Assembly: GCA_001462345.1 (NCBI GenBank)
Contig: LIUM01000023.1
Span: forward strand, 59,362-123,361
Source: Fibrobacteria bacterium AD312
GTDB taxonomy: Bacteria; Fibrobacterota; Fibrobacteria; Fibrobacterales; Fibrobacteraceae
DNA length: 64,000 nucleotides
Direction: 5' to 3'
In this document: piece after piece, positions 26,171 to 34,161 of the stretch
How the letters are laid out: each line of letters starts with the position of its first letter
How positions within the stretch are numbered: the first letter of the stretch is position 1
Translations under genes and position numbers: made by a program
The notes under the pieces: generated by a model
What the model was told of the DNA's origin: nothing
What the model saw: the letters and a program-made list of their open reading frames with translations, nothing else
Databases searched by the model: none

Positions 26171-26911
26171 ATGTCAGGTCATTCCAAATGGGCAACCATC
26201 AAACGTAAAAAAGCCAAAACAGATGTTGGCCGTGCCAAGGCTTGGAATAAGCTTATTAAAGAAATTTCTATTGCCGCCAAATTAGGTGGCGATAATATGG
26301 ACGCTAATCCTCGATTGAGAGCTGCTGTTCTTAAAGCTAAAGGGCAAAGTCTTCCAGCTAAAAACATTGAAAGTGCTATTCAGAAAGCTGTTGGAGGCAA
26401 TTCTGGCACAGATATGTCAGAACCAATGTACGAAGGTCGTGGTCCTGGTGGTATCGCTATTTTGGTCAATTGTATGACCGATAACAAGGTTCGTACCGTT
26501 GCAGAAATTCGCAACATTTTTAATAAAAATGGCGGCAGCATGGGCGAATCTGGTTCCGTGGCCTGGGCTTTCACATACAAGGGCGTGATTTTAATTGATG
26601 CAGAGAAATATACAGAAGACAAAATCATGGATATTGCTCTCGAAGCTGGTGCTAGCGATATGAGTACAGAAGAAAGTGTTCATGAAGTGACTACCACTCC
26701 TGAAATTTTTGAAGCCGTAACAAAAGCATTAGAAGCAGCACAAATTGAAATGATGAGTGCTGAATTAGCTTATGTTCCTAATGATACAACCAAATTAGAA
26801 CGTTCTGATGCTCAAAAACTTCTTAGACTCATTGAAAAATTTGAAGATAATGATGACGTTCAAGATGTTTATCATAACGCTGAAATTGATGAAGAAGATA
26901 TAGAAGAATAA
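26171..26911 (+). CDS. YebC/PmpR-family protein
   Basis: 246 residues from ATG 26171, which has GAGG 6-7 nt upstream and gives the canonical start MSGHSKWATIKRKKAKTD. An upstream TTG (26144) is not needed. Blocks GGDNMDANPRLRAAV, YEGRGPGGIAILVNCMTDNK, GGSMGESGSVAWAF and the acidic C-terminus match the family. Members act as transcription regulators or as factors that help ribosomes through polyproline stretches; which applies here is unknown. Confidence 0.93.
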   Translation: MSGHSKWATIKRKKAKTDVGRAKAWNKLIKEISIAAKLGGDNMDANPRLRAAVLKAKGQSLPAKNIESAIQKAVGGNSGTDMSEPMYEGRGPGGIAILVNCMTDNKVRTVAEIRNIFNKNGGSMGESGSVAWAFTYKGVILIDAEKYTEDKIMDIALEAGASDMSTEESVHEVTTTPEIFEAVTKALEAAQIEMMSAELAYVPNDTTKLERSDAQKLLRLIEKFEDNDDVQDVYHNAEIDEEDIEE

Positions 26912-26936
26912 TTATTATATTCCATAAAAAAAAGAT

Positions 26937-26965
26937 AACCACTGGCCCCAAGCTGGTGGTTTTTC
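26937..26965 (+). terminator. Terminator of yebC
   Basis: AACCACTGGC pairs with GCTGGTGGTT (two G-U pairs), loop of five, then a short T-run; 26 nt after the stop. Confidence 0.65.
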
Positions 26966-27020
26966 ATTTTCGCCAGAAGGTTTAATTTTTAGCAGCGAGA
27001 TTAACTTTTGGTTTTGAAGA

Positions 27021-27062
27021 AATAAAAAGAACCCACTATCAATTTAGTGGGTTTCTTTTTTT
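27021..27062. terminator. Bidirectional terminator between convergent genes
   Basis: AACCCACTA / TAGTGGGTT hairpin with T-runs on both strands, between yebC (+) and the 27102 gene (-). Confidence 0.8.
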
Positions 27063-27101
27063 AATAATAATACTTTAAAAATCAAAAGAAAAAAAATACG
27101 A

Positions 27102-27647
27102 TTATTTCTTATTCATTTTCTTTTGTAGAGCTTTAATTTTTTTCTTTGTTAATGGCGTAGCACTAGCTACAATGATCTTTTTCTCGAACTTACCATTCCA
27201 AATGGGCCCAAGCATCTGAGCAGAACTTTTTGCCATTTCAAAGGATTCTTTTGCCCAACTATCATTTGCTGGAGGAAGAAGATTAAAAGACAAATTTCTG
27301 ATGTGTGTTTTTTCATCTTGTAAATAAATCATGAGATCAAACATTCCTGTTTGATATTCATTACCATCTTTTCCTTGAGTTGGGTAAGGAATATAGGCCA
27401 TTACAACAATTAATTCTTCATCAAAAATGCCATTGAATAGAACATCTGGATCACCACCAGGTGATTTGACTTCTCCTTCAACAGAAAAAGCCCAAGGAGG
27501 AACATTCAATTCCATTGAAAAGCTATGATAGCCTTTCTCTGCTTTTTTTAGTCTCAATAAATTACCAGCAAAACCTTGAAATTCAGGCTCTACCTGGGCA
27601 AAAAGAGAACTAATTAAACAAAACACCAGGACAACCAATTTTTTCAT
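27102..27647 (-). CDS. Secreted protein of unknown function
   Basis: 181 residues. An N-terminal signal peptide (MKKLVVLVFCLISSLFAQ) is followed by a mixed sequence with no family I recognise. It has a beta-rich middle (YHSFSMELNVPPWAFSVEGEVKSPGG, ELIVVMAYIPYP) and a Lys-rich C-terminal end (LTKKKIKALQKKMNKK). It sits 12 nt downstream of the phosphosugar mutase gene on the same strand, so the two are probably co-transcribed. Likely periplasmic. No catalytic motif seen. Confidence 0.75.
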   Translation of the reverse strand: MKKLVVLVFCLISSLFAQVEPEFQGFAGNLLRLKKAEKGYHSFSMELNVPPWAFSVEGEVKSPGGDPDVLFNGIFDEELIVVMAYIPYPTQGKDGNEYQTGMFDLMIYLQDEKTHIRNLSFNLLPPANDSWAKESFEMAKSSAQMLGPIWNGKFEKKIIVASATPLTKKKIKALQKKMNKK

Positions 27648-27659
27648 ATTTAATCCTTT

Positions 27660-29273
27660 TTACTCCTTAAAAAATAATGATTTTGCGGCATCAAAAAGAG
27701 CTTCTTTTTCTTCTAAGTCACGACATTCTGTATAAATTCTAACCTTAGGCTCTGTTCCAGATGGACGAATCAACATCCATGAATCATCTGTGAAGATAAT
27801 CTTTACACCGTCTAAAGTAAGCAATTGTTTTACTTCTTTTTCTTTGGTGCCCACTAAAACTTTCATTTTTGGTTGAGCTCGTTCAGCAACGGCATTTACC
27901 TTAGCTATTAAAGGATCCCCTACTAAAGATTTATCGACTTCAAAGCCAGAGCGTGTGGGGTAAAAACGGCCATATTCTGCATAAAGAGCGTCTAAATATT
28001 CGCCTAAATTTTTACCAGTAACGGCCATGATTTCTAATGCAAGAAGAAGACCAAATTGAGCATCTTTTTCAAGAGTGTTATTTAAACCAGAAATACCGTC
28101 GGATTCTTCGAAAGCAATCAATGCCTTAGGGCGCGCATTTCGAGCTAACCAAGGCCTGAAATTCTTAAAGCCAACAGGCGTTTCCATCACTGGAACACCG
28201 AGTTTTTCTGCAATAATATTGACAAAATTTGACGTTGCAACAGACTTGGCAACAACCCCTTGTTCCTTACGCCAAGTGACCATATAATGGAAAGCAATGG
28301 CACCAAAACTATTCATATCAATTTCACGAGTTCCATCATAAAAGCGAATTCGATCGCCATCTGGATCGAAAATAGCGCCTAAACGGAACCAGTTTTTACT
28401 TGCATCTAAAGCCTGACGAACAAATTCCAAATTCTTAGAGCTTGGTTCTGGAGCTACTCCACCAAAGAGAGAATCATCTTCGGTACGAAGACTGATCAAG
28501 CATTCTGGGTTACCAAGCAACGCCGCTGGACGACCTCTGGTAGAGCCATGAACATGATCACAAACGAGAGTTAAACGACCTTCATCAATTAATTTTTGAA
28601 TTCGTCCGAACTTAATAGTTTCTTGTTTTATTAAAAATTCTTTGTAAATCTTAACAGGATCAATGGCTTCAAATGAAACCTTCCCCACTGGTTCAAATTG
28701 ATGCGTTTTCATCATTTTATTGGAAAGAGCAGTAATCACATCTGTAATTTCTGGACCAGCAGGGCCACCATCGGCAGGGTTAAACTTAATGCCATTGTAA
28801 TGGCTTGGGTTATGACTAGGAGTCATATTAATAGAGCAAGCAGCACCTAAAAGTTCAACAGCGGCTGAAAACTCAGGAGTGGCCATTTCTCCACCATAAT
28901 AAATTTTGACTCCCGCTTTTTGAAATTGTGAAGCCACTGCCATACAGAATTCTTTACCAAGCAAGCGATTATCATGTCCAATTACAAGACCGCGTTTTTG
29001 AAGTTCTTCAAAATTGGCTACACCTAAAGAGCTAAATAATTCAGGAGTTGCTTCGCGATACAAAGAAACAATAGCAGCACCAACGACTTGTAAATTGTGG
29101 ATCGTAAATTCTGAACCTATTTCACCACGCCATCCTGAAGTACCAAAAGTCACTTTCGTTGGCTTTTGAGAAGAGAGAGCTTCTTTTTTTATTTCTTCAA
29201 CAAGAGCATAATCCGTAGAAGGGTTGAAATCAGGAGATTGAATTTTTTTCCATAATTGAGTTATCGTTTCCAT
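27660..29273 (-). CDS. Phosphoglucomutase/phosphomannomutase family protein
   Basis: 537 residues. All four domains of the alpha-D-phosphohexomutase superfamily are visible: TFGTSGWRGEIG near the start, phosphoserine loop MTPSHNPSHYNG, metal loop FDPDGDRIRF, sugar-binding loop EESDGISG and phosphate-binding loop RPSGTEPKVRIYTE. It interconverts hexose 1- and 6-phosphates in the cytoplasm; glucose is the likely substrate, but mannose cannot be excluded. It is divergent from dapA with about 90 nt between the starts. Confidence 0.92.
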   Translation of the reverse strand: METITQLWKKIQSPDFNPSTDYALVEEIKKEALSSQKPTKVTFGTSGWRGEIGSEFTIHNLQVVGAAIVSLYREATPELFSSLGVANFEELQKRGLVIGHDNRLLGKEFCMAVASQFQKAGVKIYYGGEMATPEFSAAVELLGAACSINMTPSHNPSHYNGIKFNPADGGPAGPEITDVITALSNKMMKTHQFEPVGKVSFEAIDPVKIYKEFLIKQETIKFGRIQKLIDEGRLTLVCDHVHGSTRGRPAALLGNPECLISLRTEDDSLFGGVAPEPSSKNLEFVRQALDASKNWFRLGAIFDPDGDRIRFYDGTREIDMNSFGAIAFHYMVTWRKEQGVVAKSVATSNFVNIIAEKLGVPVMETPVGFKNFRPWLARNARPKALIAFEESDGISGLNNTLEKDAQFGLLLALEIMAVTGKNLGEYLDALYAEYGRFYPTRSGFEVDKSLVGDPLIAKVNAVAERAQPKMKVLVGTKEKEVKQLLTLDGVKIIFTDDSWMLIRPSGTEPKVRIYTECRDLEEKEALFDAAKSLFFKE

Positions 29274-29363
29274 AAAGGATTCCTTTCTAAAAAGGGAGTG
29301 GTTTAAAATGGTAATTTAGAAATTTGTATTTGCAAGTTACTAAGAAATGTCTATTTTTACACC

Positions 29364-30320
29364 ATGCAAATAACAAAATCTTCTCAATTGACTGGTGTAT
29401 TTCCTGCTTTGTTCACTCCACTAATGAGTGATGATCCTAAAAATCTTTATAATTCAATTGATTATAAGAAAATGGCTCTTATGATTGATGATTTAATTGA
29501 GGCTGGAGTTAGCGGTATTGTTCCTGTTGGAACGACTGGACAAAGTGCTACCGTTACTCATAAACAACATTTAGATATTATCAAATTCACTTTAGATTAT
29601 GTTCATGGACGTGTTCCAGTCATTGCAGGCGCAGGGTCTAACTGCACTAGAGAATCTATAGAAATGATTCAAGAAATCATGAAGATAGCTCCAGTTCCAG
29701 TTCTTTGCGTCACAGGTTATTATAACAACCCTTCCCAAGAAGGCATTGAAAAGCATTTTAAAACTTTAAGTTCTGAAACTGGCGCCAAAATCATTGTTTA
29801 TAATGTTCCTGGAAGAACTTCCAGCTATATTCATCCAGATACATTGATTAAGTTATCTGAAGACAAAAATATTATTGGATTAAAGCAAGCCGTAGAATTT
29901 AGAATTGGCGAAAAATTTCACGAAGACACCCTTCGCGTCATTAAAGAAACTGCAAATAATGATTTTGCTGTTTTAAGTGGCGAAGATGGAGCTTTTATTG
30001 ATGTTCTAGAAATGGGTGGTAAAGGTTTAATTAGCGCTTCTGCTAATATTTCCGAAGCGGCATCTATTTTTGTTCAATTGTACAAGTCTTTTTTAGAAGG
30101 GCAATTTGAAAAATCAGATGATTTACAAGATGCAGCTCGTGATTTTGTAGAAATCACCTTCTGTCGTAAAAACCCTATTCCTCTGGGGACATTATTTAAT
30201 AGCCCTCTATATCTCCCTCTTGTTAGCGTTAAGCAAACAGCTAGAGGCGATGAAGCGGAAGCACGTATTTTGAAGTTAATACACGAAAAAGCACCTTCTT
30301 TATTAAAGTATCATAAATAA
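29364..30320 (+). CDS. dapA: 4-hydroxy-tetrahydrodipicolinate synthase DapA
   Basis: 318 residues, TIM barrel of the DHDPS family. PVGTTGQSATV carries the pyruvate-binding Thr pair, YYNNPSQEG the conserved Tyr, VYNVPGRTS the Arg, and K174 in IIGLKQAVEF the Schiff-base lysine. It condenses pyruvate with aspartate semialdehyde, the first step toward lysine and diaminopimelate; asd, which makes its substrate, is at 60942. No Shine-Dalgarno sequence is visible; TATTTT ends 6 nt before the ATG. Confidence 0.93.
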   Translation: MQITKSSQLTGVFPALFTPLMSDDPKNLYNSIDYKKMALMIDDLIEAGVSGIVPVGTTGQSATVTHKQHLDIIKFTLDYVHGRVPVIAGAGSNCTRESIEMIQEIMKIAPVPVLCVTGYYNNPSQEGIEKHFKTLSSETGAKIIVYNVPGRTSSYIHPDTLIKLSEDKNIIGLKQAVEFRIGEKFHEDTLRVIKETANNDFAVLSGEDGAFIDVLEMGGKGLISASANISEAASIFVQLYKSFLEGQFEKSDDLQDAARDFVEITFCRKNPIPLGTLFNSPLYLPLVSVKQTARGDEAEARILKLIHEKAPSLLKYHK

Positions 30321-30335
30321 CACTGGAGATAAACC

Positions 30336-31028
30336 ATGAGTGAAGAATTAAAAAAATCTATTAGCGATGAAATATGTGAAAATATACAGAAACATGGTTT
30401 TTTACCAATTCCTGTACAAACCTTAAATGAAGAAGCAGAAGCCTCACGCTATTTTGCAGGAACTTTTTCAGAATTTCTAGAAGCAGCAAAAGCGTTAAAT
30501 GCAAAAGGCATTTTTGTTGAAACGCTTTATCTCGATGAAGACGAATTCTATTACGATAGCGGTATTGAAGAAGAAGAAGACGATTGCTGCTGCGATTGTG
30601 ACTGTGACTGTGATTGTGATTGTGATTGCGACTGTGATTGTGATTGCGATTGCGATTGCGATTGCGACGAAAGTGAATGCACTGATGAAAATCTAGAAAA
30701 ATCCGATTGCGAATGCGAATGCAGCAAAGAAGATTTAAGCGAAGATTCTGATGAAGGTGATGAAAACGTTTGGATTGATCCTGAAGATTTGGACGGTTTA
30801 GATTTAAGTCTATTACGCCCTGAGATTGCAAATTATCAAGATCGCATTGGTGAAAGCTGTGGCGTTCGTCTTACTATTCCAGGTGTAGATCATGTGGAAG
30901 TTGAAATTTTTGCAGAATGGTACAATACCTTTGCAGAAATGGTAGACGACGCCTATGAAGCCATTGAAATTGATCCAGCTGCAGCTCTTGAAGAAATGAA
31001 AGCAAACTGCAACGTTTCTGAAGATTAA
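30336..31028 (+). CDS. Acidic protein with a long Cys-Asp dipeptide tract, unknown function
   Basis: 230 residues, very acidic. Residues 1-82 are an ordinary helical region (ISDEICENIQKHGFLPI, AGTFSEFLEAAKALNAKGIFVETL). Residues 84-110 are three Cys followed by twelve Asp-Cys pairs. Four further Cys follow at 115, 125, 127 and 129 in a Glu-rich stretch, so 19 Cys fall within 46 residues. Residues ~150-230 look folded again (GVRLTIPGVDHVEVEIFAEWYNTFAEMVDDAYEA). Codons in the tract mix GAT/GAC and TGT/TGC. It lies 15 nt after dapA with GGAG at a good distance and ends in a strong terminator, so it is a real gene. Metal binding is a natural guess from composition only. I do not recognise the family. 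Confidence 0.85.
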   Translation: MSEELKKSISDEICENIQKHGFLPIPVQTLNEEAEASRYFAGTFSEFLEAAKALNAKGIFVETLYLDEDEFYYDSGIEEEEDDCCCDCDCDCDCDCDCDCDCDCDCDCDCDESECTDENLEKSDCECECSKEDLSEDSDEGDENVWIDPEDLDGLDLSLLRPEIANYQDRIGESCGVRLTIPGVDHVEVEIFAEWYNTFAEMVDDAYEAIEIDPAAALEEMKANCNVSED

Positions 31029-31050
31029 TCAATTTTTATCTTTTTTTTTC

Positions 31051-31087
31051 AAAGACTCTTGTATTTAAGTACAAGAGTCTTTTTTTG
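31051..31087 (+). terminator. Terminator after the Cys-Asp protein gene
   Basis: Perfect 13-bp hairpin (AAAGACTCTTGTA / TACAAGAGTCTTT) with a six-nt loop and a T-run, 22 nt after the stop. Confidence 0.9.
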
Positions 31088-31312
31088 TATTCAAAACTAT
31101 TTGGTTTCCAAAATGGTTTTCTTGATTATAAAACGCTAAACAAATTGGATTCGTGAAGCAGCAATAATCTTTAAAAAAACGATTGTATTTAATTTTTAAA
31201 TAGCTAAGAATCGCCTTGATTACATCATCATTATTAAATCAAATCGCTTTGCATAAGAATTAAAAATGCTATTTCAATTAAAATGGAATCAAAAAAAATC
31301 AATTATTTTTTA

Positions 31313-31378
31313 TTTACCTATTGTTTTAGTGGGTAAATGAAATTATATTTTCATCATTACCTATTAATTTGGTAGGTT
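31313..31378 (+). promoter_or_regulatory. metY promoter with two matching palindromic operators
   Basis: Operator 1 (31313-31337) has TTTACCTA ... TGGGTAAA arms; operator 2 (31359-31377) has ACCTA ... TAGGT. Both have a 9-nt centre between the ACCTA-type halves, and the centres are 43 bp apart. A TATATT -10 box (31344-31349) lies between them, so operator 1 covers the -35 region and operator 2 the expected transcription start. Repression by the Rrf2-family protein encoded at the operon's end is the obvious model. The remainder of 31088-31312 is AT-rich without a gene. Confidence 0.65.
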
Positions 31379-31399
31379 GAATAAAGCGGTTATAAAAAA

Positions 31400-32689
31400 A
31401 TGAGTAATAAAAAATACAAATTTGAAACACTTCAACTCCATGTTGGGCAAGAATCGCCTGACTCTGCTACAGGGGCTCGTGCTGTCCCTATTTATGCCAC
31501 TACATCTTATGTTTTTGAAGATTCAAAACAAGCTGCAGCTCGTTTTGGTTTATCAGAAGGTGGAAACATCTATACTCGTTTGATGAATCCTACATCTGAT
31601 GTTTTTGAAAAACGAATGGCTGTATTAGAAGGTGGTGTTGGAGCTCTCGCTACTGCTTCTGGTTCAGCTTCCATTACTTATGCCATCCAAAATATTGCTA
31701 AAGCAGGAGACCATCTTGTTTCTGCTTCTAACTTATATGGCGGTACATATAATCTTTTTGAAAACACCCTTAAAGAACAGGGTTTATCGGTCACTTTTGT
31801 GAATCCTTCTCAGCTGGATGATTTTGAAAAAGCGATTCAAAAAAATACTAAGCTGATTTACGCTGAGGCTTTGGGTAATCCTAATTCTGATCTCGTGGAT
31901 CTGGATGCATTATCCGAAATAGCCCATCGTCATGGGATTCCTTTAATTGTCGATAGCACTTTTGCGACTCCATTTTTACTACGTCCCATTGAACATGGTG
32001 CTGATATAGTTGTCCATTCTGCGACAAAATTTATTGGTGGGCATGGTACTGTAATGGGCGGCGTGATCATTGATTCTGGTAAATTTAACTGGCTTCAAAA
32101 TGATAAATTCCCTGGATTATCAAAACCGAATCCATCTTATCATGGGATAGTTTTCGGAGAAGCTTGCGGTTCTTTAGCATATATTATTAAATTAAGAACT
32201 ACTTTAATGAGAGATCAAGGAGCTACTATTTCTCCCTTTAACTCCTTTCTCTTATTGCAAGGCCTAGAAACGCTTTCATTACGAGTGGAACGTCATGTAA
32301 GCAATGCGTTAAAAGTCGTTGAGTATTTAAGTAAACATCCAGAAGTCACTAAAGTAAACCACCCTTCTCTATCAACTGGTAAACAAAAAGAACTATATAA
32401 TCGGTATTTTCCAAATGGGGGCGGTTCCATTTTTTCTTTTGAAATTAAAGGAAATGGAGAAAGAGCCAAAAAATTTACTGAAAGTCTAGAATTGTTTTCA
32501 TTACTTGCCAATGTAGCAGATGTAAAATCTTTAGTGATTCACCCAGCCTCTACAACACACTCACAACTTTCAACTGAAGCACTTCTTGCAACAGGAATTA
32601 CTCCTAATACCATTCGATTATCCATTGGTACAGAGCATATTGATGATATTCTTGCTGATTTAGAACATGGGTTTCAAGCTATAAAATAA
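31400..32689 (+). CDS. metY: O-acetylhomoserine sulfhydrylase MetY
   Basis: 429 residues, Cys/Met-metabolism PLP family. It has the features of the O-acetylhomoserine branch: QLHVGQESPDSATGARAVPIYATTSYVF, NIYTRLMNPT, VLEGGVGALATASG, PLP lysine K210 in VVHSATKFIGGHGT, and NPSYHGIVFGEACGSLAY. It makes homocysteine from O-acetylhomoserine and sulfide. First gene of a metY-cysK-rrf2 operon with 9 nt to cysK and overlap beyond. Confidence 0.93.
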   Translation: MSNKKYKFETLQLHVGQESPDSATGARAVPIYATTSYVFEDSKQAAARFGLSEGGNIYTRLMNPTSDVFEKRMAVLEGGVGALATASGSASITYAIQNIAKAGDHLVSASNLYGGTYNLFENTLKEQGLSVTFVNPSQLDDFEKAIQKNTKLIYAEALGNPNSDLVDLDALSEIAHRHGIPLIVDSTFATPFLLRPIEHGADIVVHSATKFIGGHGTVMGGVIIDSGKFNWLQNDKFPGLSKPNPSYHGIVFGEACGSLAYIIKLRTTLMRDQGATISPFNSFLLLQGLETLSLRVERHVSNALKVVEYLSKHPEVTKVNHPSLSTGKQKELYNRYFPNGGGSIFSFEIKGNGERAKKFTESLELFSLLANVADVKSLVIHPASTTHSQLSTEALLATGITPNTIRLSIGTEHIDDILADLEHGFQAIK

Positions 32690-32698
32690 GGAGTTATC

Positions 32699-33640
32699 AT
32701 GTCTACTATTTATTCTTCTGCAGATAAGCTTATAGGTCGTACTCCTATTTTAGAATTATCTAAAATTCAGAAAGAATTCTCTTTAGAGGCAAAAATTTTA
32801 GCGAAGCTAGAATATTTTAACCCTGCGGGTTCTGTGAAAGACCGTATCGCAAAAGCAATGATTGAGGCCGCTGAAGCGGAATATAAACTAAGGCCTGGTT
32901 CTGTGATTATTGAACCTAGTTCTGGAAATACGGGAATAGCTCTTGCTTCTATTGCCGCCATGAAAGGCTATCGCATTATTATTGTAATGCCAGAAACGAT
33001 GTCTGTAGAGAGACGTCAATTAATGAAGGCTTATGGAGCAGAACTTGTTTTAACAGATGGTGGTCTAGGAATGAAAGGAGCTATCGCCAAAGCAAATGAA
33101 CTTGCTTCACAAATAGAGAATAGTTTTATTCCTGGGCAATTTAACAATCCTGAAAATCCAAAAGTTCATTATACAACTACAGGGCCTGAAATTCTAAACG
33201 ATACTGATGGTAAAGTAGATATTTTTGTTGCTGGAGTAGGCACAGGAGGTACAATTACAGGAGCAGGAACTTTTTTAAAAGAAAAAATACCTTCAATAAA
33301 AATAGTCGCCGTAGAACCAGCTGCATCAGCCGTTTTATCTACAGGAGTAGCTGGCGTTCATAAAATTCAGGGCATTGGTGCTGGTTTTATTCCTCAAATT
33401 TTAGATACTAAAATTTATGATGAGATCATCACCGTCACAAATGATCAGGCTTTAAATATTGCAAAACTGGTGTCAAAAAAAGAAGGTGTTCTAGTAGGAA
33501 TATCTTCTGGAGCCGCTCTTTTTGCTGCTATAGAACTGGCGAAAAGGCCCGAAAATAAAGGGAAAAACATTGTTGCTATATTCCCTGATACTGGAGAACG
33601 TTATTTATCGACAGCCCTTTTTAAAGAGTATCAAATATGA
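32699..33640 (+). CDS. cysK: Cysteine synthase CysK
   Basis: 313 residues, fold-type II PLP enzyme. The PLP lysine is K47 in NPAGSVKDRIA. The substrate loop EPSSGNTGIALAS and the phosphate-binding GVGTGGTITGAG are intact, and SSGAALFAA follows near the C-terminus. It makes L-cysteine from O-acetylserine and sulfide. Start has AAGGAG upstream. The stop overlaps the regulator's ATG (ATGA), so all three genes are coupled. Confidence 0.95.
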   Translation: MSTIYSSADKLIGRTPILELSKIQKEFSLEAKILAKLEYFNPAGSVKDRIAKAMIEAAEAEYKLRPGSVIIEPSSGNTGIALASIAAMKGYRIIIVMPETMSVERRQLMKAYGAELVLTDGGLGMKGAIAKANELASQIENSFIPGQFNNPENPKVHYTTTGPEILNDTDGKVDIFVAGVGTGGTITGAGTFLKEKIPSIKIVAVEPAASAVLSTGVAGVHKIQGIGAGFIPQILDTKIYDEIITVTNDQALNIAKLVSKKEGVLVGISSGAALFAAIELAKRPENKGKNIVAIFPDTGERYLSTALFKEYQI

Positions 33641-34089
33641 TGGTTTCTACTAGAGGCAGATATGCTTTACGAGTGATGATTGATATTGCAGAACATGGTG
33701 AAAATAGTTCTATCCCCTTGAAGGATATTGCTATTAGGCAAGATATTTCTCAAAAATACCTTGAATCCATTATGACTGTATTATCAAAAAAAGAGCTTGT
33801 ACAAGGAATTCATGGAAAAGGAGGAGGCTACTCCCTAACCAGAAAACCATCTGAGTATTCCATTGGAGAAATTCTTCGTTCGACAGAAGGAAGTCTCGCT
33901 CCAGTGGCTTGTCTTGAATGCGGTGCCTCTACTTGCGATCGTGCTGTAGAATGTAAAACTTTACCTATGTGGGGAAAGTTAGATTATCTTATTAGCCAAT
34001 ATTTAGATCATATCAAATTAGATGATTTGGTTAAAAACAGTTTAGACGAAGCATTCAAAAATTTAGACTGGTTAAAATTAAAATCGTAA
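33637..34089 (+). CDS. Rrf2-family transcriptional regulator (CymR/IscR type)
   Basis: 150 residues. A winged helix (VSTRGRYALRVMIDIAEH, ISQKYLESIMTVLSKKELVQGIHGKGGGYSLTR) is followed by four Cys in ACLECGASTCDRAVECKTLPMW. IscR-like members bind a 2Fe-2S cluster through three Cys in this segment; CymR-like members sense cysteine metabolism through CysK. Location directly behind cysK and two palindromes in front of metY suggest autoregulated control of sulfur assimilation, sensing either an Fe-S cluster or the sulfur supply. Confidence 0.9.
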   Translation: MMVSTRGRYALRVMIDIAEHGENSSIPLKDIAIRQDISQKYLESIMTVLSKKELVQGIHGKGGGYSLTRKPSEYSIGEILRSTEGSLAPVACLECGASTCDRAVECKTLPMWGKLDYLISQYLDHIKLDDLVKNSLDEAFKNLDWLKLKS

Positions 34090-34107
34090 AATTGTACTCA
34101 ATAAAAA

Positions 34108-34145
34108 AAGCCCTGAAAGAAAGAATCTTCCAAGGCTTATTTTTA
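34108..34145. terminator. Terminator between rrf2 and gyrA (convergent)
   Basis: Imperfect stem AAGCCCTGAAAG / CTTCCAAGGCTT, T-rich on the plus strand and A7 upstream (T7 on the minus strand). Confidence 0.6.
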
Positions 34146-34161
34146 TTTATTTTTTTAATTA

